DNA from: Bacillus sp. ISL-55
Lineage (GTDB): Bacteria > Bacillota > Bacilli > Bacillales > Cytobacillaceae
NCBI RefSeq assembly: GCF_018613155.1
Contig: NZ_JAGGQU010000031.1
Coordinates: 36,908 to 95,338, forward strand
DNA: 58,431 nt
Direction of reading: 5' to 3'
The notes below the pieces were generated by a model. That model worked only from the letters and a program-made list of their open reading frames with translations. It did no database searches and was not told where the DNA came from. Shown one piece after another: positions 26,840 to 35,082 of the stretch. A program made the position numbers and the translations under genes. Each line of letters opens with the position of its first letter. Positions within the stretch are counted from its first letter, which is position 1.

Positions 26840-27031
26840 ATGGGAAACAGGCTTTTTCAGGAAGCTAGGAAGGCTGTCCAGTTAGCTCAGTCTGCAGAGC
26901 CTGCGGAACAGTCTGCAGCCATCAACACAGCTAAAAATGCTCTGTCATCAGCCTATGCCAATACGACAATGGCTGAAAAAGAGCAGCTTCGGTCATTTCA
27001 GGACGAGCTGAATTCAATTGAAAGCAAGTAA
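26840..27031 (+). CDS. DUF3813-type small protein (YitR-like)
   Basis: This 63-residue, helix-forming protein starts MGNRLFQEARKAVQLA and resembles the DUF3813 family of Bacilli, to which B. subtilis YitR belongs. Function is unknown. AGGGGG precedes the ATG by seven bases, inside the end of the previous small gene. A clear terminator follows. Its place near yitU, yitT and yitS fits the yit neighbourhood. Confidence 0.72.
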   Translation: MGNRLFQEARKAVQLAQSAEPAEQSAAINTAKNALSSAYANTTMAEKEQLRSFQDELNSIESK

Positions 27032-27035
27032 AAGT

Positions 27036-27067
27036 AAAAGCTGGCGAGATTCCGCCAGCTTTTGCTT
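27036..27067. terminator. Terminator after the DUF3813 gene
   Basis: AAAGCTGGCG pairs with CGCCAGCTTT around AGATTC, then TGCTTTG; it lies directly before the convergent stop at 27070. Confidence 0.8.
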
Positions 27068-27069
27068 TG

Positions 27070-27858
27070 TTAGTTATTTGGATTAAATCTTTCGAGCAGA
27101 ACTGGATACGTATGGATGATTTCACCATCCTTGCTGAGTTCATACAAATTAAGAATGAGAGATCCATTTTGCGGAAGCTTGCTTTCAGGTATGGATACGT
27201 CCAGTGTGAAAGGCTTCCATTGCGGATACTTTGCATCAGGGACTACTTCTGTTTCGGCAACCAGCTGGTTATGACCATCTTCAACTGTATAATAAAACTT
27301 CCCATTGATTGGCCTGGCTTCACCCTTTATTTTATAAATCCCCTTGCCGCCCTCTGAAACAACACTTTTAAAAACGGGATTCTCCCCAGGAATATACATT
27401 GTCTTTGTATCTGTAAGCAGCTTTTTGTCCCCAACCGGCTTGCCGTTGACACTGGTTGCTGTTAATTGTGCAGTGACGGTATATTCCCCTTCTTGGACTC
27501 TTTTACCAGCACTGAAGTAGTCCCATTCTTCTACCCATTTCATTTTTTCCTGCGGTTTCAAGGTCAATGTTTCAAAAGCCTGGGCAAAAGACTTTCCTTC
27601 TGAATATTGATATACCTTCTGATTATTTCCGTCCTCAACAGTAATTTCGTATTTTTGAGAGGTTGGGAATTCAAACGATAACTCTGTACTTCCCTGGTTT
27701 TGCAGGACGATTTCAAACTCAGCTTTCTCAGGACCAGCCACGGGGTCAATGTAAAAACTGTATTCCAGACTTGCTTGTGACTGTTTTTCTTCTCCAATCG
27801 CCAGGACAGGTGCCACGGCCATCAGCAGCAAAATGATCAACAAACTGATCTTCCTCAT
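27070..27858 (-). CDS. Secreted BsuPI-domain protein
   Basis: The 262-residue protein has an N-terminal signal peptide (MRKISLLIILLLMAVAPVLA) without a lipobox cysteine. Residues about 28-140 resemble the BsuPI proteinase-inhibitor fold: FEIVLQNQG, LSFEFPTSQKYE and the YTVTAQL strand. The C-terminal part (ending W.PFTLDVSIPES) resembles an Ig-like Gmad2-type module. It probably acts outside the membrane, but target and role are unknown. It begins 23 bases after yitT and is likely co-transcribed with it. Confidence 0.72.
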   Translation of the reverse strand: MRKISLLIILLLMAVAPVLAIGEEKQSQASLEYSFYIDPVAGPEKAEFEIVLQNQGSTELSFEFPTSQKYEITVEDGNNQKVYQYSEGKSFAQAFETLTLKPQEKMKWVEEWDYFSAGKRVQEGEYTVTAQLTATSVNGKPVGDKKLLTDTKTMYIPGENPVFKSVVSEGGKGIYKIKGEARPINGKFYYTVEDGHNQLVAETEVVPDAKYPQWKPFTLDVSIPESKLPQNGSLILNLYELSKDGEIIHTYPVLLERFNPNN

Positions 27859-27881
27859 TTACCAAACCTCCACTTCAGTGA

Positions 27882-28724
27882 TTACTCCTTTCGGAAAAAA
27901 CCGAAAATCCCAGCTGTCTCTACAATATTGGTGAACGCATTAGGATCCACTTCTTTGATAATGTGTTCCAGGTCATATAATTCATACCTTGTCACGACAA
28001 TGATAAGCATTTCTTTCTGCTCTCCTGAAAAAGCTCCCTTGGCAGGCAGCAGAGTGATGCCGCGCACAAGTTTGTCATGGATGGCCATCTTTAATTCATC
28101 CGACTTCTTCGTAACAATCATCGCCGTCAGTTTCTCATGGCGAGTATGGATGGCATCAATTAGCCGTGTGGACACATACAGAGCGACAAGAGTATAAAGA
28201 GCGTTTTCCCAGCCGAATACAAAGCCCGCTGTCATTATAATGATGCCATTCAAGGTAAAGAAATATGTACCAACCGGACGATCATTCATTCGTGACAGGA
28301 TCATTGCAATAATATCCATTCCTCCTGTGGAAGCCCCCCATTTCAAGGTCAGCCCAACGCCTAATGCGGCAATGACTCCCCCAAAAACGGCATTCAGCAG
28401 AATATCACTCGATACTTCTTTTACCGGTATGATTTCAAGAAAGAATGATGAAAGCAGAACGGAGATAAAACTATAGAGTGTGAATGATTTCCCAACTTTC
28501 ATCCAGCCAAGGATTGTCACCGGAATATTCAATAGCAGCAGAAGAATCCCTGTAGAAATATTAAATGGCGCAAATTCACCAAGTATGCTCGAAACGAGCT
28601 GTGCGATTCCGGTAAAGCCGCTGGCATATACATTTGCAGGTATTAAAAAGAAGTTCAGCGACAAAGCATTCAAGAATGCACCGATCACCACGATGATGAT
28701 TTTTTTTGTTTCCAACCAGACCAT
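27882..28724 (-). CDS. yitT: YitT-family membrane protein
   Basis: The 280-residue protein has five to six N-terminal membrane helices, with the family segment SGGMDIIA-like (STGGMDIIAMILS), and a C-terminal cytoplasmic DUF2179 domain ending GIFGFFRKE. The transport substrate is not known. GGGGG precedes the ATG. In B. subtilis yitT is beside yitS and yitU; here yitS (a DegV protein) is divergent upstream. Confidence 0.88.
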   Translation of the reverse strand: MVWLETKKIIIVVIGAFLNALSLNFFLIPANVYASGFTGIAQLVSSILGEFAPFNISTGILLLLLNIPVTILGWMKVGKSFTLYSFISVLLSSFFLEIIPVKEVSSDILLNAVFGGVIAALGVGLTLKWGASTGGMDIIAMILSRMNDRPVGTYFFTLNGIIIMTAGFVFGWENALYTLVALYVSTRLIDAIHTRHEKLTAMIVTKKSDELKMAIHDKLVRGITLLPAKGAFSGEQKEMLIIVVTRYELYDLEHIIKEVDPNAFTNIVETAGIFGFFRKE

Positions 28725-28852
28725 GTAAATCCCCCTTATTCTTTTCTATTCTTCCTGTACCCCTATTTTGCCGAAAATCACTATAATTAATTGTCTTTTT
28801 CCCATATTCCCTATAAACTATTACATATATAGGTTGAAAGCAGGTGAATGTA

Positions 28853-29713
28853 ATGTCAGTAAAAATCATGGCTGATAGTGCATGTGATTTGCCATTGAGT
28901 TTTTATGAAGAAAATGATGCGATATTGTTCCCATTGAAGGTCCAAATTAATGGCAATGACTATGAGGACCTACGAACAATCCAGCCCAAAGAAGTGTACG
29001 ATCAAATCCGCGCTGGCAACCTTCCAAAAACCTCACAGGTCTCTCCTGCTGGTTTTAAAGAAGTTTTCACGGAATTGGCCGAGAATAAGCAGGATGGAAT
29101 ATACATAGCTTTCTCTTCACAGTTATCAGGAACATATCAGACAGCTGTCATGATTGCCGAGCAAGTCAAGGAAGAATACCCTGACTTCAACTTGTCGATC
29201 ATCGATACGAAATGTGCTTCCCTTGGATATGGACTAGTTGTTATCGAAGCAGCACGGATGGCGAAGGTGAATTTTTCAAAAGAAGAAATCGTTGAAGCTG
29301 TCCAATTCCACAGCCAGCATATGGAGCATCTATTCACTGTAGATGACCTTGATCACCTTGCTAAGGGTGGACGCGTTTCAAAAGCTTCTGCATTCGTAGG
29401 CGGCCTGTTGAATATCAAGCCGCTGCTTAATGTCGAGGATGGGAAATTAGTTCCAATTGAAAAAATCCGCGGAAAGAAAAAGCTTCTTCGCAGAATTATT
29501 GAAGTTATGAAGGAACGAGGCGAGGCTTTTGAAAATCAGGTTGTCGGCATCAGCCATGCAGATGATTTTGAGACGGCCACTGAAATGAAGAATATGATCC
29601 TTGAAGAGCTTCATGCAAAAGATGTTTTCATCACTTCGATTGGTGCAGCTGTAGGCTCCCATACCGGACCTGGTACAATTGCAATTTTCTTCTTAAATAA
29701 ACTGCCATCTTAA
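28853..29713 (+). CDS. DegV-family fatty-acid-binding protein (YitS-like)
   Basis: DegV proteins bind a fatty acid and serve as FakB-type partners of the fatty-acid kinase FakA. The 286-residue protein has the N-terminal MADSACDLP strand-loop, the TSQVSP segment and SGTYQTA, which form the lipid-carboxylate site, and ends with GPGTIAIFF. The ATG at 28853 follows AGGTG; a GTG three codons earlier overlaps that site. It ends at an unusual terminator hairpin shared with the next small gene. Confidence 0.88.
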   Translation: MSVKIMADSACDLPLSFYEENDAILFPLKVQINGNDYEDLRTIQPKEVYDQIRAGNLPKTSQVSPAGFKEVFTELAENKQDGIYIAFSSQLSGTYQTAVMIAEQVKEEYPDFNLSIIDTKCASLGYGLVVIEAARMAKVNFSKEEIVEAVQFHSQHMEHLFTVDDLDHLAKGGRVSKASAFVGGLLNIKPLLNVEDGKLVPIEKIRGKKKLLRRIIEVMKERGEAFENQVVGISHADDFETATEMKNMILEELHAKDVFITSIGAAVGSHTGPGTIAIFFLNKLPS

Positions 29714-29720
29714 TTTACAT

Positions 29721-29775
29721 ACTCCTTTCAGGTTTTAGGGAAAATAAAATGTACCTAACCTGAAAGGAGTTTTTT
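29721..29775 (+). terminator. Terminator hairpin that also contains the next gene's ribosome binding site
   Basis: ACTCCTTTCAGGTT (29721-29734) pairs perfectly over 14 bases with AACCTGAAAGGAGT (29757-29770), followed by TTTTT. The 3' arm contains AAAGGAG, the ribosome binding site for the ATG at 29778. Confidence 0.85.
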
Positions 29776-29777
29776 AT

Positions 29778-29909
29778 ATGCCACATACATCTGATAACGA
29801 TAAAAAAGCAAAGGACAACAATGCCCTTCGCCATGAAAAAAATATGATGCGCGAAAAGAACCGCAAAGCAGGCAAGAATCAATATTCGAAGAAAACAGAT
29901 CATCTATAA
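29778..29909 (+). CDS. Small lysine-rich protein, DUF3941-like
   Basis: A 43-codon frame beginning MPHTSDNDKKAKDNN and ending KTDHL encodes a very hydrophilic, basic peptide. It resembles the tiny DUF3941 family of Bacilli, whose function is unknown. AAAGGAG lies seven bases before the ATG but inside the 3' arm of the preceding hairpin. A full dispersed-repeat copy begins right after the stop. Confidence 0.72.
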   Translation: MPHTSDNDKKAKDNNALRHEKNMMREKNRKAGKNQYSKKTDHL

Positions 29910-29910
29910 G

Positions 29911-30029
29911 AAAAGCGCAAGCGCCTTGTTCAGCCCCGACAAGCGCTGGAGGGCCTGACAGTGAAGTCGCTCTTTGACTTCATTGGCAGGGCCGAAACGT
30001 CTCGAGGGGCTAGGTGCTCGCGCTAGACA
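29911..30029. repeat. Full copy of the dispersed ~118-bp repeat
   Basis: Begins AAAAGCGCAAGCGCCTTG and ends GCGCTAGACA, in the same orientation as the copies at 25188 and 53702. Complementary ends and the GAAGTC/GACTTC core are kept. Confidence 0.92.
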
Positions 30030-30065
30030 CTAATCTAAGTGAAAAATTTATACTTTCTTATACAG

Positions 30066-30098
30066 TAAAAAAATAGAGCCAACCGGCTCTATTTTTCT
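30066..30098 (-). terminator. Terminator of cvfB
   Basis: AAATAGAGCC pairs with GGCTCTATTT around AACC and overlaps the cvfB stop; the minus strand continues with seven T. Confidence 0.85.
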
Positions 30099-30952
30099 TT
30101 TTTATATGTCCAGTTATTTTCCTGATAGATCTTTCCTTCCTTCATGAGCCTTCCCATTGCCCGCTTGAAGGAGCCTTTGCTCATGCCGAAACGTTCCTGA
30201 ATGTCCTCCGCCATGCTCTTGTCATGGTAAGGCATTGCGCCATTACGGAGCTCTAGGTATTCCATAATCTTTTCGGCATCTTCATCCAGTGCTTCCTGCT
30301 TGCGCGGCAAAAGCGAGATATTGACCGAACCATCCGGTTTTACGTCGATGATCCTTCCCTCTACTTTCTGGCCAATACGAGGCTCAGTCCGGCGCTGCGA
30401 TTCGTGGATGAAGCCTTTAAAGCCTTCAGCAGTAATCATCCAGCTTCCTACCCTTGCCGTCCGGTAAATATAGCCATGGACATTCTTGTTAAAATCACTT
30501 CTCGTAGCCTTGACGGAGATTTCCTGAATGACAGGGTCAGTTGCCATTCGTGCATAAATCATATTGTTCCGATTTACTCGTAGCGTGATATAAAGCAAGT
30601 CCCCTTCTTGTGGCCAAACTGATTTTACGACCGGCAAGTCTTCCTCACCTAACAAAACATCCTTACTGATACCGATATCAAGGAATATGCCGATACCTTC
30701 CTTAACATCAACGACAGGTACCCACTCATAGTGGCCTACCTGGACTTTCGGTATAGTTGTTGTCGCTGCAAGCCTTCCTCTTGATTCAACAAATAGAAAA
30801 ACCTCTACCTTATCTCCTTCTTCAAATGTCATGTCCGTATCATTGGAATGGAGCAGCACATCCTCTTCTCCGTCCGTTAAAAAGTAGCCGAAATCAACAA
30901 TTCTTGCTACGGTCAGCTCCAAAGTCTGACCTGTATATTCGCTCAAGGACAT
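30089..30952 (-). CDS. cvfB: S1-domain RNA-binding protein CvfB (YitL)
   Basis: The 287-residue cytoplasmic protein has tandem S1-type OB folds: one at the N-terminus around VARIVDFGYFLT, one with GIFLDIG, and a third in GQKVEGRIIDVKPDGSVNISL. A C-terminal winged-helix region (MSKGSFKRAMGRLMKEGKI) follows, as in S. aureus CvfB and B. subtilis YitL. It is thought to regulate gene expression through RNA binding. GGAGG precedes the ATG. It diverges from yitK. Confidence 0.9.
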   Translation of the reverse strand: MSLSEYTGQTLELTVARIVDFGYFLTDGEEDVLLHSNDTDMTFEEGDKVEVFLFVESRGRLAATTTIPKVQVGHYEWVPVVDVKEGIGIFLDIGISKDVLLGEEDLPVVKSVWPQEGDLLYITLRVNRNNMIYARMATDPVIQEISVKATRSDFNKNVHGYIYRTARVGSWMITAEGFKGFIHESQRRTEPRIGQKVEGRIIDVKPDGSVNISLLPRKQEALDEDAEKIMEYLELRNGAMPYHDKSMAEDIQERFGMSKGSFKRAMGRLMKEGKIYQENNWTYKKEK

Positions 30953-31050
30953 AAAATCCCTCCTGCCTTGTTATTAACATCTTACCCAAAGAGCTAAAGC
31001 TCTAAATTACGTAAAGTTGTTTGAACTGCTATATTTTACTATAATGAAAG

Positions 31051-31074
31051 CAAAAGCGAAAGCGCCTTTGACAG
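31051..31074. repeat. Short fragment related to the dispersed repeat
   Basis: CAAAAGCGAAAGCGCCTTTG matches the left end of the dispersed element with a few changes and then diverges. It lies in the leader of yitK. Confidence 0.5.
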
Positions 31075-31123
31075 TTCTTTGTCTTCTGGCGCAGCAAAAT
31101 TTCTCTTAATCCGGAGGTTAGCC

Positions 31124-31615
31124 ATGTCTAAAGAGAGCTCATTTGATATTGTATCCAAAGTTGAAATGTCTGAAGTCACAAATGCAATCAGCATTGCAAT
31201 GAAAGAAATCCAGAACCGTTACGATTTTAAGGGCAGCAAAAGTGATATTTCACTTGATAAAGAAGAACTTGTCCTGATTTCCGATGATGAATTTAAGCTT
31301 GACCAGTTGAAGGATGTTCTATTCAGCAAAATGATCAAACGCGGCATTCCAATAAAGAATTTGGACTACGGGAAAGTCGAACGTGCATCAGGTGGTACGG
31401 TTCGGCAAAAAGCCAAGCTCGTACAAGGAATCGATAAAGAAAACGCCAAGAAGATTAATACACTTATAAAGAACAGCGGCTTGAAGGTCAAGAGCCAGGT
31501 TCAGGATGACCAAGTTCGTGTCACAGGCAAAAACCGTGATGATCTTCAAAAAATCATTGCTGCAGTAAAAGAAGCAGATCTTACAGTAGATGTGCAATTC
31601 GTGAATTATCGTTAA
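31124..31615 (+). CDS. yitK: YajQ-family nucleotide-binding protein (YitK)
   Basis: The 163-residue protein belongs to the YajQ family, with two ferredoxin-like domains. It begins with [16 protein letters not shown] and contains [10 protein letters not shown], both conserved. Some relatives bind cyclic di-GMP; whether this one does is not known. The start at 31124 follows CCGGAGG. An upstream in-frame extension of 15 codons would contain that site and is rejected. Confidence 0.92.
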   Translation: MSKESSFDIVSKVEMSEVTNAISIAMKEIQNRYDFKGSKSDISLDKEELVLISDDEFKLDQLKDVLFSKMIKRGIPIKNLDYGKVERASGGTVRQKAKLVQGIDKENAKKINTLIKNSGLKVKSQVQDDQVRVTGKNRDDLQKIIAAVKEADLTVDVQFVNYR

Positions 31616-31648
31616 AAAAGAGCTAAAACTAATATAATAATGTTGGGT

Positions 31649-31685
31649 AAAAGCGGACTATGAGAGCATGGTCCGCTTTTGTTTT
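31649..31685 (+). terminator. Terminator of yitK
   Basis: AAAAGCGGAC pairs with GTCCGCTTTT with extra pairing in the loop (TATG/CATG), then GTTTT. Confidence 0.85.
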
Positions 31686-31830
31686 ATCAAAATTCATGAA
31701 TGGTTCACAAACCGCCTACGGTATTATCCTATTTACACGTTACAATTAATGTATTGATCTTAGATGTGACATTAGTTAGTAAAGGATACTTGTTTTGATA
31801 AAACATTCACAAATCCTTCACAAAGTACTA

Positions 31831-31874
31831 TTGGATTTCCCCTATTTTCACGTTAATATACCAGTAGGGGTATA
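31831..31874 (+). promoter_or_regulatory. cdr promoter overlapped by a CsoR/CstR-like operator
   Basis: TTGGAT (31831-31836) and TAATAT (31854-31859) are 17 bases apart. TATACC-AGTAGG-GGTATA (31857-31874) is a perfect inverted repeat that overlaps the -10 end and resembles CsoR/CstR operators (ATACC...GGTAT types). Repression relieved by sulfane sulfur or a metal would follow. Confidence 0.65.
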
Positions 31875-31912
31875 AAACACATAAATTTCTCAACCGAAAG
31901 GATGACAATACA

Positions 31913-33565
31913 ATGGGTAAAAAAATCGTAATCGTTGGCGGCGTAGCAGGTGGCGCAACTACAGCAACTAAGCTTAGAAGACTTGATGAACAAGCTGAGA
32001 TCGTTCTTTTTGAAAGAGGAGAATTCATTTCTTTCGCTAACTGCGGACTGCCTTATCATATCAGTGGTGTTATCGAAGATCGTAAAAAGTTACTTCTTCA
32101 AACTGTTGAAGGCATGAATGCACGTTACAACCTGGATATTCGCAATTTCTCTGAAGTGACTGCAATCAACCGTGAACAGAAAACCGTTTCTATCAAACAT
32201 GTTCAAACTGGTGAAGAATACACAGAAAGCTATGACGTACTAGTGTTATCACCAGGAGCGAAACCAATCGTTCCTCCAATTGAAGGTTTGAAGAGCGCAA
32301 ATGTATTTACACTAAGAAATATTCCGGATATGGATAAAATAAAAGCATACCTTGAAGACAATAAACCAAATAGTGCAGTGGTAATCGGCGGAGGCTTTAT
32401 TGGCCTGGAAATGACAGAAAACCTTGTCCATGCTGGAGTCAATGTAACTCTAGTAGAGAAATTGCCACAGGTAATGGGGCCGGTTGATCCAGAAATGGCA
32501 GCAATCGTTGAAGAAGAGTTGAGAAAGAATGGCGTTGAGCTGATTCTCGGTGACGGTATCACTGACGTTCAAGAAAACGGCACAAAAGTTGTTCTTGAAA
32601 GCGGCAAGGTCCTTGATTCAGAATTGATCATTCTGTCAATCGGTGTTCGCCCAGAAAACAAGCTTGCAGCTGACTCTGGCCTTGTGCTTGGAGAACGCGG
32701 CGGCATCAAGGTAAATGAATACCTGCAGACATCTGATGAATCAATTTATGCAATGGGTGACGCCATCGAGGTTACTGACTATATCAATGGTCAGCCTACC
32801 ATGATTCCGCTAGCATGGCCTGCAAACCGCCAGGCGCACATTGTCGGACACCATATCAATGGACGTAACATTGCATATCCAGGTACATTGGGTACTTCTA
32901 TCGTTAAAGTATTCGAGTTGACTGCTGCAACGACTGGTAACAGTGAAAAGCTATTGCGCAGACTGGGCATTCCATATGAAGTCGTTCATATTCATCCGCT
33001 ATCTCATGCTGGTTACTATCCTGGCGCAGAGCAAATCTCTCTTAAAGTCATTTTCGACAGAGAGACTGGCAAGATCTTTGGTGCCCAGGCAGTCGGAAAA
33101 GATGGAGTTGACAAGCGCATTGACGTCATCGCAACTGCGATTAAAGGCGGATTGAGCGTCTATGACCTTCAAGAGCTTGAACTTGCATACGCACCACCAT
33201 TCTCTTCTGCAAAAGACCCAGTGAACATGGCTGGTTATGTAGCTTCCAATATTGTTGACGGTACGATTGAAACTGTCCAGCACTATGAAGTTGACGAATT
33301 GCTCCAGGACGGCGCATTCATGATTGACGTCCGTACCGAGAAAGAGCATGCAGATGGCAAAATCGAAGGCTCAAAGAATATTCCGCTTGATGACCTGCGC
33401 AATCGTCTGGATGAGTTTCCAAAAGATGAAACAATCCTGATCACTTGCCAAGTCGGTTTGAGAGGTTACCTAGCTTCCCGAATCCTTCAGCAAAACGGCT
33501 TCAAAGTCAAGAATCTGACTGGCGGTTACAAGACTTATTCAATCTTTAAAAATAAACTACAATAG
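31913..33565 (+). CDS. cdr: CoA-disulfide reductase with C-terminal rhodanese domain
   Basis: This FAD- and NAD(P)H-dependent enzyme reduces CoA disulfide or CoA/polysulfide persulfides. Residues 1 to about 450 form the pyridine-nucleotide disulfide reductase fold, with the FAD motif VIVGGVAGGA and a single redox cysteine, Cys44 in SFANCGLPY. About residues 465-550 are a rhodanese domain with active Cys512 in TCQVGLRGY. The 550-residue length fits CoADR-RHD enzymes from Bacillus. It is monocistronic, with an AAAGGATGA site and the operator described upstream, which suggests sulfide or persulfide control. Confidence 0.93.
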   Translation: MGKKIVIVGGVAGGATTATKLRRLDEQAEIVLFERGEFISFANCGLPYHISGVIEDRKKLLLQTVEGMNARYNLDIRNFSEVTAINREQKTVSIKHVQTGEEYTESYDVLVLSPGAKPIVPPIEGLKSANVFTLRNIPDMDKIKAYLEDNKPNSAVVIGGGFIGLEMTENLVHAGVNVTLVEKLPQVMGPVDPEMAAIVEEELRKNGVELILGDGITDVQENGTKVVLESGKVLDSELIILSIGVRPENKLAADSGLVLGERGGIKVNEYLQTSDESIYAMGDAIEVTDYINGQPTMIPLAWPANRQAHIVGHHINGRNIAYPGTLGTSIVKVFELTAATTGNSEKLLRRLGIPYEVVHIHPLSHAGYYPGAEQISLKVIFDRETGKIFGAQAVGKDGVDKRIDVIATAIKGGLSVYDLQELELAYAPPFSSAKDPVNMAGYVASNIVDGTIETVQHYEVDELLQDGAFMIDVRTEKEHADGKIEGSKNIPLDDLRNRLDEFPKDETILITCQVGLRGYLASRILQQNGFKVKNLTGGYKTYSIFKNKLQ

Positions 33566-33573
33566 TTTAAATG

Positions 33574-33608
33574 AAGCGGCTTTCAAATATAAGGGGCCGC
33601 TTTTTTTG
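33574..33608 (+). terminator. Terminator of cdr
   Basis: AAGCGGC pairs with GCCGCTT across a 15-base loop, followed by TTTTTTG; array C begins right after. Confidence 0.75.
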
Positions 33609-33616
33609 TTTGTGTC

Positions 33617-34065
33617 GACTTCTGCATTTTCCCTTTTTTCGCTTCTCTACACTTTTTGGGGTAATGCAGAGCTTCTGCTTTTACCCTTTTTCGCTTCTCT
33701 GCACTTTTTGGGGTAATGCAGAGCATCTGCTTTTACCCTTTTTCGCTTCTCTACACTTTTTGGGGTAATGCAAAGCTTCTGCTTTTACCCTTTTTCGCTT
33801 CTCTGCACTTTTTGGGGTAATGCAAAGCTCCTACTTTTCCCCTTTTTGGTTTCTCAACTCTTTTTGGGGCAATGCAAAGCTCCTGCTTTTACCCTTTTTG
33901 GTTTCTCAACTCTTTTTGGGGCAATGCAAAGCTCTTGCTTTTCCCCTTTTTGGTTTCTCAACTCTTTTTGGGGCAATGCAAAGCTCCTGCTTTTACCCTT
34001 TTTCGCTTCCTACCAACTTTTCGGGCAATGCAGGTGTTCTGTTTTATCGTTTTCAGCGCCCCGGT
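33617..34065. repeat. Tandem array C: 52-bp units, hairpin plus T-run
   Basis: GGGG or its equivalent recurs at 33658, 33710, 33762, 33814, 33866, 33918, 33970 and about 34022, an exact 52-bp period. A unit such as GGGTAATGCAGA-GCT-TCTGCTTTTACCC, followed by TTTTTCG, folds as a terminator-like hairpin on the + strand. Units fall in two subtypes (GGGGTAATGCAGA early, GGGGCAATGCAAA late). Partial open frames here are frame-shifted repeats with no ribosome binding site. Confidence 0.93.
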
Positions 34066-34167
34066 CAATGCACTCCCATGATTAAAAGAAGGAATTTCCA
34101 TGTTTTTAATCTGGTTTTTTAAGGAATTTAATAAATGTTGATTTATATTAAAGGAGTGAATTGTTCT

Positions 34168-35034
34168 ATGTCTAATGAAAATAAAAAACAGGGCTTTCCG
34201 CCCCAGCACCAAGACCATCAGCCTGGTACTGAGCCGGAAATGAACCCTGAGCCGAAGTCAGTGGATGATAATTATAAGGGATCAGGAAAACTGGATGGCA
34301 AAGTGGCCTTGATTACTGGAGGCGACAGCGGTATCGGCAAATCGGTTGCCATCTATTATGCGAAAGAAGGCGCAGATGTAGCGATTGTCTATCTAGAGGA
34401 AAGCAATGATGCGCAAACAACAAAGGAGCTCGTTGAAGCTGAAGGCCGGAAATGCCTGCTGCTTGCTGGTGATATCGGCAGTGAGCATTTCTGTGAGGAA
34501 GTGACGAAGAAAACTCTTGATGAGTTCGGGAAAATTGATATTCTGGTCAATAACGCAGCTGAGCAGCATCCGCAAAAAAGCTTGCTCGATATCTCTGCGG
34601 ATCAGCTGGAGAAGACGTTCCGCACGAATGTATTTTCCATCTTCCATCTTACAAAGGCTGTCCTTCCACACTTAAAGAAAGGCAGCACCATCATTAATAC
34701 TTCTTCTATAACTGCATATAAAGGTCATGAGAAGCTGCTTGACTACTCATCGACAAAAGGGGCTATTGTTTCGTTTACACGTTCTCTTGCCATGTCCCTT
34801 GCGTCACAGGGCATTCGAGTCAACAGCGTCGCTCCTGGTCCGATTTGGACTCCGCTCATTCCTTCCACCTTCACTGCTGAAGAAGTAGCGAAATTCGGAA
34901 CGAACGCGCCGATGGGACGAGCCGGGCAACCATATGAGCTGGCACCCGCATACGTCTATCTTGCTAGCGACGACTCCACTTATGTGAGCGGACAGACAAT
35001 ACACGTAAATGGTGGCACTATCGTGAATGGCTAA
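34168..35034 (+). CDS. SDR-family oxidoreductase
   Basis: The 288-residue protein is a short-chain dehydrogenase with a Pro/Gln-rich N-terminal tail of about 40 residues, the NAD(P) motif TGGDSGIG, NNAAEQ, catalytic Ser-Tyr-Lys (SSIT, then YSSTK) and a C-terminal SGQTIHVNGG. It is close to the B. subtilis YhdF/YhxC group annotated as general-stress dehydrogenases; the substrate is unknown. The ATG at 34168 follows AAAGGAG; a start 11 codons earlier lies before that site and is rejected. Confidence 0.88.
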   Translation: MSNENKKQGFPPQHQDHQPGTEPEMNPEPKSVDDNYKGSGKLDGKVALITGGDSGIGKSVAIYYAKEGADVAIVYLEESNDAQTTKELVEAEGRKCLLLAGDIGSEHFCEEVTKKTLDEFGKIDILVNNAAEQHPQKSLLDISADQLEKTFRTNVFSIFHLTKAVLPHLKKGSTIINTSSITAYKGHEKLLDYSSTKGAIVSFTRSLAMSLASQGIRVNSVAPGPIWTPLIPSTFTAEEVAKFGTNAPMGRAGQPYELAPAYVYLASDDSTYVSGQTIHVNGGTIVNG

Positions 35035-35040
35035 AACAAA

Positions 35041-35080
35041 AAAACTGCACCTCCATTCCAGCATGGAGGTGCAGTTCTTT
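35041..35080. terminator. Terminator between the SDR gene and malR
   Basis: AACTGCACCTCCAT pairs perfectly with ATGGAGGTGCAGTT around TCCAGC between two convergent genes. Confidence 0.9.
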
Positions 35081-35082
35081 AG

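Noticed and set aside
29715-29903. Minus-strand open frame over the small gene at 29778
   Set aside because: The + strand frame has a strong AAAGGAG site and a recognisable small-protein pattern; the minus frame has neither.
33571-34122. Several open frames of 65-105 codons rich in Phe and Cys
   Set aside because: They are the 52-bp array C read in shifting frames; none has a start site, and no domain is recognisable.
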